This document shows, in pieces, positions 27,764 through 38,468 of a stretch of DNA of 64,000 bases. The notes under the pieces are model-generated. The model searched no databases. It had not been told where the DNA came from and was given only the letters and a program-made list of their open reading frames with translations. Every line of letters begins with the position of its first letter. The stretch's first letter is position 1. The stretch lies in assembly GCA_003225315.1 (NCBI GenBank), contig QHZD01000023.1, forward strand, positions 1 through 64,000, read 5' to 3'. The position numbers were made by a program, and so were the translations under genes. Origin of the DNA: Acidobacteriota bacterium (GTDB taxonomy: Bacteria; Acidobacteriota; Terriglobia; Acidiferrales; UBA7541).

Positions 27764-28495
27764 ATGCAACGCGAATATCACCGCTGGTACTCTCACCGGC
27801 TTGGCATGGAGCTGGGCGTCGTCGTGCACGGGCATTGGGGCGCGCCGCTTCTTGGTTTTCCGACCAGCGCGGGCGACGAGTGGGAACTCGAAGGCCAGAG
27901 CATGATCGGTGCGCTCGCGGACTTCATCGATGCGGGAAGAATCAAGTTCTACAGCATAAATTCGATCAATGGGCATAGCTTTTACAACAAGGGAGCGCAC
28001 CCGTTTAACCGCAGCTACGTCCAGGCGGTTTTCGATTCTTACCTGCGCGAAGAGGTCGTGCCCTTCATCTGGAATAATTGCCAGACGCAGGGCATTGCGA
28101 TCACGACAATGGGCGCATCGTTTGGCGCGTACCACGCCGCGAACAGCCTGTTCAAGCATCCGGATGTGATCAAACGGTGCTTTGCGATGTCAGGCGTCTA
28201 CGACCTGCGGAATTTCATGGACGGCATGTACGACGACAATTTTTACTTCAACAACCCGGTGGATTACCTGTCGAACGCCAGCGATTCCTGGTTCTATCAG
28301 CAGATTGCAAGTTGCGACATTCACCTCAGCACCGGCACGGGGCCGTGGGAGAACAGTGGGCCGACCTACCGCCTATCCGAAGTTCTCTCCGGCAAGGGCA
28401 TCCGCCACTCGCTGGACAACTGGGGCCCGCAGGGCGGCCACGATTGGCCATACTGGAAACACCAGATGTGCGAATACGTTTCGCAGATTTTCTGA
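27764..28495 (+). CDS. Putative esterase (alpha/beta hydrolase)
   Basis: A 243-aa cytoplasmic alpha/beta hydrolase. The ATG at 27764 follows AAGAGGGCGA; an in-frame start 63 bp upstream has no RBS. The nucleophile elbow is MGASFGAYHAAN (GxSxG with Ser in GASFG), and the catalytic His is probably in GPQGGHDWPYWK near the C-terminus. No signal peptide is visible. The protein resembles the uncharacterised COG4947/esterase-D-like group. It converges with the amidoligase cluster, with 28 bp between its stop and that of the aminopeptidase-like gene. Hydrolysis of an ester or activated product of that cluster is a possibility only. Confidence 0.8.
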   Translation: MQREYHRWYSHRLGMELGVVVHGHWGAPLLGFPTSAGDEWELEGQSMIGALADFIDAGRIKFYSINSINGHSFYNKGAHPFNRSYVQAVFDSYLREEVVPFIWNNCQTQGIAITTMGASFGAYHAANSLFKHPDVIKRCFAMSGVYDLRNFMDGMYDDNFYFNNPVDYLSNASDSWFYQQIASCDIHLSTGTGPWENSGPTYRLSEVLSGKGIRHSLDNWGPQGGHDWPYWKHQMCEYVSQIF

Positions 28496-28523
28496 GTCTG
28501 ATTTTGCGTGGAACTAAGGAGTG

Positions 28524-29549
28524 TTAGGCTAGGCCGAGGTGATTGAGCTGGTAGTGGCCTTTTTCGATGACTTGGTCGTCGTCGATCCAAACGTCGCATT
28601 TACGGGTGAGAACGTCAACGTGCGTCTTCGATTTCCAATCAGCGTGGGTCTGGCTGCCGTAGGGATCGCCGAACGCGATGTGCACGCCGGGACATTTTTC
28701 GTCCTGAAGCAGGATTCCGATCATCTTGGACAGGCCAAGGTTGGTGCCGAAAGCGAGTTCGCCCACGCGGTCGCTGTTTTCATCCGTGTGGCAATAATCC
28801 CAAAACTCCCGCTCCAAATCCTTACGGGCGCAGTTGACACCTACGAGCCGCGCGCCTTTGATCTCCAGTGTAAGCGGCGTAGATTGCAGATCACCGTATT
28901 TTCCATTGAAATGATCGCCGGCGGTGGCGTCGCAAACGAAAGTGCCGTCCACGGTTGCAGGTGTGGTGAAAACTTCGCCAGCGGGAAGATTTGACCAGTA
29001 ACGCGGGCTGATGAGCCCACTGGTCTTCACCCAATCGAGGCCGCGGTCGAAATGGGCGGCAATCTTTGTGCCGGCTTCGGTTTTTACCGTGAGCGTTTCG
29101 GCGCGCAGCATGCGTTCGCGCAGGCTGTCGCTCAGGCGGTCCACCAACTTGTAATCCGCGCGCATGCCCTGCTGCATGATCTGTGGCGTGACGCCGACCA
29201 TGTGCGCGTAACGAATTTGGCGGCGCTCCACCACTTTCACGATGGCCATGCGCGCGCCTAGTTCGCCCGGCTGAGGCGTCATGCACATCACACCGACATC
29301 CGCGGTTTCCAAAGCTTCGAGCACCGGCGCGGGCGCGGTATTGATCGGGCGCGGCCCAAAATCTTCCAAGAGCAATCCGGTGTAAGGCGCGTGCCGGTCG
29401 TCCAGCGCGGAGGCGATACTGGCAGCGACGGCGCGGCAGGCTTCATCGGCAATCAGCGCCACATGCTCGCCGGGACGCACACCGAGACACGTTTCCACGG
29501 CATTTCGCGCGCCGGGCATCAAGTCCGTCTGTGGCGAACCAAAGTTCAT
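28524..29549 (-). CDS. M29-like aminopeptidase (leucyl aminopeptidase T-related)
   Basis: A 341-aa protein related to the M29 metallopeptidases (AmpS, AmpT, PepS), somewhat shorter than the usual 400 or so residues. The C-terminal half carries the family pattern ELAFGTNLGLSK, a DEK followed by GVHIAFGDPYG, and HADWKSKTHVDV, which would supply metal ligands. The same fold includes NicX-type dioxygenases, so peptidase activity is not certain. It is the last gene of the minus-strand cluster and 150 nt from the permuted ATP-grasp gene; its own RBS is weak. In context it may trim or recycle a peptide-like product made by the upstream ligases. Confidence 0.75.
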   Translation of the reverse strand: MNFGSPQTDLMPGARNAVETCLGVRPGEHVALIADEACRAVAASIASALDDRHAPYTGLLLEDFGPRPINTAPAPVLEALETADVGVMCMTPQPGELGARMAIVKVVERRQIRYAHMVGVTPQIMQQGMRADYKLVDRLSDSLRERMLRAETLTVKTEAGTKIAAHFDRGLDWVKTSGLISPRYWSNLPAGEVFTTPATVDGTFVCDATAGDHFNGKYGDLQSTPLTLEIKGARLVGVNCARKDLEREFWDYCHTDENSDRVGELAFGTNLGLSKMIGILLQDEKCPGVHIAFGDPYGSQTHADWKSKTHVDVLTRKCDVWIDDDQVIEKGHYQLNHLGLA

Positions 29550-29699
29550 CTTGGTAATTCTACTAGAATGGCCGGATTTTCTGTCTACGGTAAATTACTG
29601 ATACTTCTTTTTTCGAAACTGGCCGATGGGCCGGTCAAAAAACCTGCCTCAAGGGGCGAGCCCGCACCAGAGCGCTTCCTTGCCTAGAAATTTTACCGT

Positions 29700-31097
29700 C
29701 TAGTTGGCCGCAGAGGCTCGCGGGGAAATGCGAAATGCCGGGACTTGGCCGCCGCCGCTGGTTACATTGGCGAGGCTGGTGGCACTGAGGCGGGTGAGAA
29801 AGCCGCAGAGCTTTCCGCGAAACAGGTACGGAGCGAAATCCACGAGCATGTCGCGGTAATCGACCCTGCCGACATCCGCGATGTAAGGAAAAACTTCGCG
29901 CCGGATGGGGATGCGTTCCTGGACGATCCATGCGCCGTTCTTCGCCGAAAGAGCGTTCTCGATCCTCACGTCCCAGTCGGCTTCACTGGTTTCCCAGCCG
30001 AAAGTCACACCGGAACCGCCGTACTCATCGCTGGGTTTCAGCACCAGGTTCTCACGCTCTTTACGGATAAAAGCAAGCAAATCGATGTGCTGGCCGTAGT
30101 GGGCCGTCCCGACGTCCGCAACAACGCGCGTCCAAGGAATATGATTTTCGATGACTGCGCGCTCGCTATGGGAAAAAAGGGCGCCGTTTTGCTCGTCGGT
30201 CAGCACGGCGAAAAACGCTTTTACATGCGGAATCTTGCAGCGAAAGTTATTCGCCACACACACGGCATTCGCCGCGTACGCTTTGACGAGGGCGGAACAC
30301 TCAGCAGGCTTGGCCACAATGTCGTTGATGAGCACGCGGCGGTAGACGAGATCGATCTTCTTGTCCTCAGCGACAAGAGATTTGCCGTCCCACTCGAGCT
30401 GGCGGGGATCGGCAATCAAGGTTGGGATGCCCATTCGCTCGAAGCGTTCCTTGAGGATTTCAAACTCGCTCACGGTTGGAACGTCTTCCCAATCCACAAT
30501 CGCAATCTGCGGCTTCGCGGACGATCCTCCCCAGTCCAGATAGCTCATCACCAGGGCATCAAGGAGCTTGGCGCTGAGAGGATAACTGTGAATTTCATAG
30601 TTCTGCGCAAACTTGCCCATCACCGGGAGTTCGCGGAAAATCTCCGCAAGCGTTTCCGAATAGCCCGCGCCGGCCGGCGATTCGCCATTGTATTCAGCAA
30701 ACTTCAGAGAGTCTGGAAGTAGAAACGCATCCAGCCGCGAGGCCGTGCTCGCCCGTCCGTATCCCGTGGGGATGCGGGCGAGACGCTCCTCTTCCTCCCG
30801 CAGATGCAATTGGGCAAAAAGGTCTTTGTCGTCGAGGGCGGCGCTTGCGATGCGCTCGCCAAGGTCGGCGATCGTTTCCGCGACGGTTCTCACGCGCGTT
30901 TCGTCTTCGGTCGAAAGAAAAAATGGGCGCAGGAATGGACAGTGAACACGGTCGCCAAACGTAAGCCGGGCTTTGCGCATGCGCTTGAACAAATCTTCGG
31001 GGAGGGCGGGCACGCGCAGCAGCGTGGCTTTCAAAATCGCGTGCCATTCTTCCGCCGGGGACGGTGGCAAAGCCGATGGTGTTGGCGCGCTGGTCAT
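29700..31097 (-). CDS. Circularly permuted ATP-grasp-like ligase, unknown substrate
   Basis: A 465-aa protein starting MTSAPTPSALPPS (ATG 31097); an upstream in-frame start would overlap the neighbouring ATP-grasp gene. It has features of glutathionylspermidine-synthase-like, circularly permuted ATP-grasp enzymes: KFAEYNGESPAGAGYSE near residue 145, a nucleotide-binding NLVLKPSDEYGGSGVTFGW near 360, and a C-terminal TRLSATSLANVTSGGG that closes the active site. Such enzymes form amide bonds by an acyl-phosphate route. It lies 16 nt after the ATP-grasp gene and is almost certainly co-transcribed. Substrates are unknown. Short glycine runs at the C-terminus are family-typical, not repeats. Confidence 0.75.
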   Translation of the reverse strand: MTSAPTPSALPPSPAEEWHAILKATLLRVPALPEDLFKRMRKARLTFGDRVHCPFLRPFFLSTEDETRVRTVAETIADLGERIASAALDDKDLFAQLHLREEEERLARIPTGYGRASTASRLDAFLLPDSLKFAEYNGESPAGAGYSETLAEIFRELPVMGKFAQNYEIHSYPLSAKLLDALVMSYLDWGGSSAKPQIAIVDWEDVPTVSEFEILKERFERMGIPTLIADPRQLEWDGKSLVAEDKKIDLVYRRVLINDIVAKPAECSALVKAYAANAVCVANNFRCKIPHVKAFFAVLTDEQNGALFSHSERAVIENHIPWTRVVADVGTAHYGQHIDLLAFIRKERENLVLKPSDEYGGSGVTFGWETSEADWDVRIENALSAKNGAWIVQERIPIRREVFPYIADVGRVDYRDMLVDFAPYLFRGKLCGFLTRLSATSLANVTSGGGQVPAFRISPRASAAN

Positions 31098-31113
31098 TTT
31101 TCCACGATTCTCA

Positions 31114-32139
31114 TTACGATCTCTGCGAGGCACCGGCAGCGGGAGCGGCAGCGCTCTTTTGCCCGGCGGCGACGCTCTTCGGCGCTCCTGTAAGTCCCGC
31201 GGCTGCGCCGATGCCAAGCATCTCTTCCCACCGCGGCCAGGGATTCGAAGCCTTGCCGTTCAGTGCGCGGTCAATCACCAGCCGTGCCATCTTTTCCACC
31301 ACGTGCTCGAAATAAAATTCCGTGATGCGGTCGCGTTCGAAATCCGGCGCGGGATTCAGGAAGTCGATGGCATACGGCACACCATCCTTGACGGCGAACT
31401 CGATAGTGTTCATTTCGTAGCCGAGCGCCTGGTTAATGGTTTGCGCATCCTTCACGATGCGCGCGCCGAGCTCCGGAGTCAGGTACTGGTGGTCGACAAG
31501 GTATTTGCGTTCCTTGGGATCATAGTGAACGGGGACAATGTCCGTCTTGCCAAAGGTAAAACAACGCACGTACTGGGTGAAATCAATGAATTCCTGCAGC
31601 GTCATGCAGTAAGGGGAAGTCTTGTCGTACGCGGCGAGGAGTTCCTCTTTGTTATGCACTTTGTAGACGTGCTTCCAGCCGCCGCCTGAAAAAGGCTTCA
31701 AGATCGCGGGGCGGCCAACGTAATCAAGCAGCCCGTCCCAGTCCACCGGATATTCCAGGTTATGGAGTGACTCGGCAGTGATGTCCACGTCGATGGGATA
31801 ACCCTTCTGCGGAAGGAGCACGGTTTTGGGAATCGCGATGCCGAGTTTGGCGGCCACCGAATAGTTGAAATACTTGTCGTCGGCGGTCCACCAGAACGGA
31901 TTGTTGATAACGTAAGTCCCCTGAAGCACCGCGTGCTTCAGGTAGCCACGATAATATTCGACTTCATGCGAGATACGGTCGACGATGACGCTATAGCGCG
32001 CGCGCTCGCCCATGCGCGTGCCGCCCAGTTTCACAAATTCGGCGGTTACGCCGTCCTTGACGCCGAGCTTCTTCACGCGTTCGATAAACGCTGGAGGAAA
32101 ACTGTATTCTCGTCCGCAGAGTAGGCCAACGGTTTTCAT
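31114..32139 (-). CDS. ATP-grasp domain carboxylate-amine/thiol ligase
   Basis: A 341-aa protein with an N-terminal Rossmann-like preATP-grasp domain (MKTVGLLCGREYSFPPAFIE) and a central ATP-grasp domain. AILKPFSGGGWKHVYKV is the flexible nucleotide-binding loop, MTLQEFIDFTQYVRCF supplies the adenine-side acidic residue, and EFAVKDGVPYAIDFLNPAPD carries the metal-binding acid/Asn pair. The last 35 residues are Ala-rich and disordered-looking. The fold resembles RimK/D-Ala-D-Ala ligase enzymes that join an amino group to a carboxylate. It begins 48 nt downstream of the YbdK-like gene. Substrates are unknown; a gamma-glutamyl compound from the YbdK-like enzyme is the obvious candidate. Confidence 0.82.
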   Translation of the reverse strand: MKTVGLLCGREYSFPPAFIERVKKLGVKDGVTAEFVKLGGTRMGERARYSVIVDRISHEVEYYRGYLKHAVLQGTYVINNPFWWTADDKYFNYSVAAKLGIAIPKTVLLPQKGYPIDVDITAESLHNLEYPVDWDGLLDYVGRPAILKPFSGGGWKHVYKVHNKEELLAAYDKTSPYCMTLQEFIDFTQYVRCFTFGKTDIVPVHYDPKERKYLVDHQYLTPELGARIVKDAQTINQALGYEMNTIEFAVKDGVPYAIDFLNPAPDFERDRITEFYFEHVVEKMARLVIDRALNGKASNPWPRWEEMLGIGAAAGLTGAPKSVAAGQKSAAAPAAGASQRS

Positions 32140-32187
32140 GTTCGTGCTCCTGTAGGGTCGCGCGGAACTACCTCGTCTTCGAGGCCG

Positions 32188-33324
32188 TCAATTCACGGCG
32201 TGTGCTGAAGAAGTGCGCGGTTGGGTGACGCCTCCGCGCGTTTCGGCAACCAAGTGCCGCACCACTGCTTTCAAGTCGCCGGTTTCCTGATAGATGCGCA
32301 ACTGCCGGTCCGCACTGGTGCCTTCGCTCATGATCGTGTGTACGTATTCGACGGCACTGCGGCTGCCTAAGTCATCGACGACGTCATCCACCAATTCCAG
32401 CAATTCGGGAATCAACTGGCGCATGGGCACTTCGGCTTCCTTGCCGAAGTCGATCAGCTTTCCATCGATGCCGTACCGCGCCGCGCGCCATTTGTTCTCT
32501 TCGATAAGCGCGCGCCGGTAGAGCCGCCAACTCACATTGCCCTGGTAGAGGCGATGCAGCTTCACAATGATGGCCTGCGCGAGCGCGGCAATGGCCACAG
32601 CCTCCTCGACTCTCGTTGAAACGTCGAACATGCGGAATTCGAGTGTCCCGAACGTTGGGTGCGGGCGCACGTCCCACCAAATCTTCTTGCCGTTGTCGAT
32701 GCAATTCAGCTTTACGAGGAGGTTCACGAAATTTTCGTAGGCGCTCCACGATTCGAATTGTTCCGGCACCCCGGTCCGTGGAAACCGGCGAAACACCGTG
32801 GTGCGGAAAGATTTCAAACCGGTGTTTCTTCCCATCCAAAACGGCGAACTCGTGGAAAGCGCCAAAAGGTGCGGCAGGAAATAGCGCACCCCGTTCATCA
32901 TGTCGATGGTGGTCTGTTTGTCCGGCATGGCCACGTGGACGTGCATGCCGAAGATCAACAACGACCGCGCCAATTGCCCCATCTCTTCGACGATATGCTG
33001 ATAGCGCTCGCCCGGAGAGATGACCTGGTCGATCCAGCTTGAGAAGGGGTGTGTCCCCGCGGCTGCGACTTGCAGCCCTGCGCGTTCCGCGGCGGCGACG
33101 AGTTCGCCGCGCGTGCGATGCATTTCAATGCGCAGTTCGCTCACGTTCTCGCAGATGCGCGTGCCCGTCTCCACAATGGACTGGTGCAGCTCGTGCTTCA
33201 CCTGCTCTGCGATATCTGGGGAAGCCGCGGAAACGAGCTGGCTTACGTGCGAACGCAACTCGCACGTCGCAGGGTCAATAATCTGGAACTCTTCCTCGAC
33301 GCCGATGGTGAAGTGGTGAGCCAT
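32188..33324 (-). CDS. Carboxylate-amine ligase, YbdK family (glutamate-cysteine ligase GCS2 type)
   Basis: A 378-aa member of the GCS2 (COG2170) glutamine-synthetase-fold ligases. The signature TIGVEEEFQIIDPATCEL stands at the N-terminus (residues 6-23), and MHVHVAMPD and GTLEFRMFDVSTRVEE carry further active-site His, Glu and Arg positions. E. coli YbdK has weak gamma-glutamyl-cysteine ligase activity; other members make gamma-glutamyl or related amides. The ATG follows GAGGG about 9 nt upstream. It is the first gene of a minus-strand cluster with two ATP-grasp-type ligases and an aminopeptidase-like gene, so a multi-step peptide-like small molecule is likely made here. Confidence 0.9.
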   Translation of the reverse strand: MAHHFTIGVEEEFQIIDPATCELRSHVSQLVSAASPDIAEQVKHELHQSIVETGTRICENVSELRIEMHRTRGELVAAAERAGLQVAAAGTHPFSSWIDQVISPGERYQHIVEEMGQLARSLLIFGMHVHVAMPDKQTTIDMMNGVRYFLPHLLALSTSSPFWMGRNTGLKSFRTTVFRRFPRTGVPEQFESWSAYENFVNLLVKLNCIDNGKKIWWDVRPHPTFGTLEFRMFDVSTRVEEAVAIAALAQAIIVKLHRLYQGNVSWRLYRRALIEENKWRAARYGIDGKLIDFGKEAEVPMRQLIPELLELVDDVVDDLGSRSAVEYVHTIMSEGTSADRQLRIYQETGDLKAVVRHLVAETRGGVTQPRTSSAHAVN

Positions 33325-33374
33325 GGATTTGGCCCTCGGGATTTACTGGGTCCTGTTGGGGACTTTGAGCTCGT

Positions 33375-33380
33375 ATCATA
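33375..33380 (-). promoter_or_regulatory. Candidate -10 of the amidoligase cluster
   Basis: On the minus strand this reads TATGAT, 5 of 6 to the sigma70 consensus, about 50 nt before the YbdK-like start. A TTGGTG lies upstream with a spacer near 20 bp, too long for a good -35. The site is offered only as the best visible candidate. Confidence 0.25.
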
Positions 33381-33531
33381 CCGCGACGCGGCGCAAAATA
33401 CACCAATGCCCCGTATGCGGGACCACAATTTGTTTCAAACGGGGAAAGGCGGACAGGAATGTTTGTCCCACTGGAGACTTGTTGGGCTGGAACGTTCCCT
33501 GGTTGACCTCTTAGCCTAAAATGCCCGCGTA

Positions 33532-33837
33532 TTACGCCGCGCCCATCGCTCTGCGCTGCTGGAAGCATTCTCGGCAAAACACCGGCCGCCCCTGTGTGGG
33601 ACGGAAGGGAACCGTAGTCTCCTTCCCGCACTGCGAGCAGTTTGTCTTCGTTTCCGAGCGCATCGGTGAGGCGTGACCGCCTCCACCGCCGCCTTCGGCT
33701 CGCTTAGCCTTGCAGGCCTTGCAACGCTTGGGTTCGTTTTTGAAGCCCTTGTCAGCGAAAAACATCTGTTCGCCGGCAGTAAAAACGAACTCTGCGCCGC
33801 ATTCCGAACACTTCAGCACCTTGTCGTGGTATTCCAT
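33532..33837 (-). CDS. Double zinc-ribbon (CxxC) small protein
   Basis: A 101-aa protein from the ATG at 33837, which follows GGGGAGAG; a longer in-frame start would add 50 residues with no family character. Residues 9-35 hold a zinc-ribbon with CSECG and CKACK (CxxC-x17-CxxC spacing region). After a Gly-rich linker (EGGGGGGHAS) a second pair appears as CSQCG and CRECF. This is the architecture of the CxxC zinc-binding proteins found in many Gram-negative genomes. Their role is unknown; nucleic-acid or protein binding is usual for zinc ribbons. It is monocistronic. Confidence 0.8.
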   Translation of the reverse strand: MEYHDKVLKCSECGAEFVFTAGEQMFFADKGFKNEPKRCKACKAKRAEGGGGGGHASPMRSETKTNCSQCGKETTVPFRPTQGRPVFCRECFQQRRAMGAA

Positions 33838-34082
33838 GAGCCGCTCTCCCCTGGTCCCGTGTGGGGCAGGGGATTGGGCGGACTTTGTACCGTATAGCCT
33901 AGATGCTTGAGGAGACCAGTATCCGGGGGACGCCGGGCGCGGATCCCTTGGGCTGCGGGCACGAAGCTGTGACAACTTCCCAAACACTCTGCCTTACGGG
34001 GGCCTGATTCTCGGAAGTGCGGCGCCGAGCCGCGGCGAAAACGGAAGGGCGATCCCGGTGTTACCGGAACCGCCCAATATCA

Positions 34083-34280
34083 TTAATCCGCTTCCCGCCG
34101 CTGCTTCTTGCGCAGTCGCTTCCGCGAAAGCGCTTCTTTTGCCCGGCGCTTCTCGCCGGGTTTCATGTAGAAGCTGTGCTTCTTGATTTCCTTGATGATG
34201 TCCTCCTGTTGCACCTTGCGCTTAAAACGGCGCAGGGCATTTTCCAGGGATTCACTCTCTTGAATGATGACTTCAGCCAC
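34083..34280 (-). CDS. rpsU: 30S ribosomal protein bS21
   Basis: A 65-aa basic ribosomal protein of the small subunit, located near the 3' end of 16S rRNA and involved in initiation. The start is a GTG at 34280 (VAEVIIQESESLENAL); the frame's upstream ATG would add 28 residues unlike any bS21. The RBS is GGGGGTGA, 10 nt before the GTG. The conserved core ALRRFKRKVQQEDIIKEIKK and the basic C-terminus KRRAKEALSRKRLRKKQRRE are unmistakable, and the length is normal. It is not in the rpsU-dnaG-rpoD arrangement of proteobacteria; it stands alone. A hairpin overlaps its RBS (separate entry). Confidence 0.95.
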   Translation of the reverse strand: MAEVIIQESESLENALRRFKRKVQQEDIIKEIKKHSFYMKPGEKRRAKEALSRKRLRKKQRREAD

Positions 34281-34296
34281 TTTATTAAATTCACCC

Positions 34297-34315
34297 CCAA
34301 TCCGGTTCGGATTGG
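34297..34315 (-). promoter_or_regulatory. Hairpin overlapping the rpsU Shine-Dalgarno
   Basis: A perfect 8-bp inverted repeat CCAATCCG/CGGATTGG with a 3-nt loop lies in the rpsU leader. On the mRNA its 3' arm ends in the first two G of the GGGGGTGA ribosome-binding site (34291-34298). It could hide or present the site, as in feedback control of ribosomal proteins. The hairpin is seen; regulation is inferred. Confidence 0.5.
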
Positions 34316-34698
34316 TATCTTGCGGCGCCTGCCAAAATGACCGGCTCTGCTCTGCTGTGAGCACCGCCCCTGGTACTTATTATCGCATGTCTTGTCCGGT
34401 TAGCGTACGCACCCTGATAGGTAGATGGCTTCTTCTAATCAATTTCGCCCACATAGTCAAGGAATCTTTGCGTTTTTGGCCCGGTGTACGGGTACTGAGT
34501 CTCCCTCATAACCATCCGGGTACCCTATTGACGCAGGCATAACCAAAGGCATTTCCTTGGATTCGTATCGAGCTGCTGTTCGACGGGCCGCCTTCCCTCA
34601 CTGCACCTATGCTCACCGTTTTCGTGGCGCCCTTCTTGTTTTTCCCTCCTTCTATTGTTAGATTGAGCCGCTTCGCTAGCCGCACCGCGGGGGCAGCC
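34316..34698. other. Divergent intergenic region between rpsU and glgC
   Basis: About 380 bp. It must contain the rpsU promoter (minus) and the glgC promoter (plus). A TTGACG at 34528-34533 is a possible glgC -35, but no good -10 is spaced correctly. GGGTAC words recur near 34490 and 34520. No open frame here has coding character; the in-frame extension of glgC to 34609 is not supported. Confidence 0.4.
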
Positions 34699-35937
<1,239 letters not shown>

Positions 35938-36087
35938 CTCTTTGTTTTGTCATCTCGCAGTGGCGAGTTTTCTCATCCTCTGTAAACACATCCAGTGTCT
36001 CGTGCGTTTTTGCCGACCAGGTGGCAAGGTGCGTTTTTGTTTGACATTTGACAATGGTATGGGTAGCCCTGTACGATACCTTTAATG

Positions 36088-36101
36088 GAGGTACTTACCT
36101 C
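36088..36101. promoter_or_regulatory. Palindromic operator candidate of the PIN toxin-antitoxin pair
   Basis: GAGGTA-CT-TACCTC, a perfect 6-bp inverted repeat with a 2-bp centre, sits 18 bp before the first gene of the pair. TTGACA occurs at 36041-36046 and 36048-36053, and TACGAT at 36073-36078 may be a -10. A weaker GGTAT/ATACC pair (36056-36060, 36076-36080) overlaps it. The layout fits autoregulation by the antitoxin or complex. Confidence 0.4.
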
Positions 36102-36118
36102 GCGTCAAGGATGGGAGC

Positions 36119-36610
36119 ATGCCTATCAAAGAGCGTTTAAAGATTGCCGATGAGGTTTGGCTAGCCACTGCACAATTGCACCAAGAGCATCCCGAGGCCG
36201 ACGATTTCTCAGTCGATGAAATTGTTTGGCGCGCGGGAAAATTTGAAGATCCCACTGCGATTCGGCCGGGGGTATACGTTCATGTGATTCAGCACTGCGT
36301 CGCGAACCGCCCTCCAAATCCTGGAAAATCTCGGATACTCTTTGAAACCTCGGAAGGCCGCCGGAGGCTCTATCGAAAGGCGGATCCCTTTCACCCAGGA
36401 CGAGCAGGCTCTAAAGTCACTCCCGAACCGGAAGACATTCCCGTGGAATATCAAAGACTCCTGCTTTGGTATAAGGATTGGTCGGAGCGCGAATCACAAA
36501 GTCAATCTGCCAAAGATCCGCTCCTGCGTCTGAGCGGCTCAGGAAAGCGCCTGTGGGCTGACGAACCTGCCGATGAGTATGTGGAGCGTCTCAGGGAGGG
36601 GTGGCAGTGA
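36119..36610 (+). CDS. Putative antitoxin partner of a PIN toxin, unrecognised family
   Basis: A 163-aa protein with no motif I can name. It is not an evident AbrB, ribbon-helix-helix or Phd protein. The first 65 residues (KERLKIADEVWLATAQLH, DFSVDEIVWRAGKF) look like a compact helical, possibly winged-helix, domain. The middle is basic (EGRRRLYRKADPFHPGRAG) and the C-terminus acidic and helical (DEPADEYVERLREGW), as expected if it wraps a toxin. GGATGGGAG precedes the ATG. Its last four bases overlap the GTG of the PIN gene, the coupling typical of type II modules. Calling it an antitoxin rests on that context. Confidence 0.6.
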   Translation: MPIKERLKIADEVWLATAQLHQEHPEADDFSVDEIVWRAGKFEDPTAIRPGVYVHVIQHCVANRPPNPGKSRILFETSEGRRRLYRKADPFHPGRAGSKVTPEPEDIPVEYQRLLLWYKDWSERESQSQSAKDPLLRLSGSGKRLWADEPADEYVERLREGWQ

Positions 36611-37029
36611 GCCGCGTCTTTTGGGACACCAATCTCTTCATCTATCTATTTGAAGGTTCCCCCGCCTTCGGACCTCAAGTAGTAGCGCTAAGACAGAAAA
36701 TGCTGAAACGCGGAGACGAGCTATTGACTTCGACGCTCACTCTTGGGGAAGTGCTCGTAAAACCGATGAAGCTGGGTGATGGCATACTCACCAACGAGTA
36801 CCGGCGTTCAATTCCTGCGACTGCCACGCTATTGCAGTTTGATGAGAAAGCCGCAATTTTATACGCTAAGTTACGTTGCGATGCGGCTCTGCGCGCGCCG
36901 GATGCCATTCAGCTCGCCTGCGCCGCGTCGTTCGGAGTCGATCTTTTCGTCACAAACGACGGACGCCTTCACGGAAAGCAGGTGGACGGGATCCAGTTCA
37001 TCACGCCTCTAGACCGCGTTCCGATTTGA
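36607..37029 (+). CDS. PIN-domain ribonuclease, VapC-like toxin
   Basis: A 140-aa PIN-domain protein. The GTG at 36607 overlaps the previous stop (GTGA) and follows AGGGAGGGG at about 6 nt; the GTG at 36601 is too close to that RBS. Acidic metal-binding residues are at VFWDTNLFIYLFEG (first Asp), TSTLTLGEVLVK (Glu), LRAPDAIQLACAA (Asp) and LFVTNDGRL (Asp), the full PIN set. VapC toxins cleave tRNA or rRNA when freed from the antitoxin. The unusual companion gene replaces VapB. A mobile or stress role is common for such pairs, but no mobility gene is adjacent. Confidence 0.88.
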   Translation: MSRVFWDTNLFIYLFEGSPAFGPQVVALRQKMLKRGDELLTSTLTLGEVLVKPMKLGDGILTNEYRRSIPATATLLQFDEKAAILYAKLRCDAALRAPDAIQLACAASFGVDLFVTNDGRLHGKQVDGIQFITPLDRVPI

Positions 37030-37104
37030 CTGCGGATTGGTTTTATTGAGTTGTTCGCAACACGGTGGCTCTCCCGGCCTTTCGGCCTTCTCCGGCGCCT
37101 CTGC

Positions 37105-37110
37105 TACAAT
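37105..37110 (+). promoter_or_regulatory. Candidate -10 of the enolase gene
   Basis: TACAAT, 5 of 6 to the consensus, lies about 33 nt before the enolase start. The -35 at the correct distance is not recognisable, as often in this genome. Confidence 0.3.
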
Positions 37111-37130
37111 CGTTGGTTCATCTTCCTTGA

Positions 37131-38459
<1,329 letters not shown>

Positions 38460-38468
38460 CCGCGGCCT

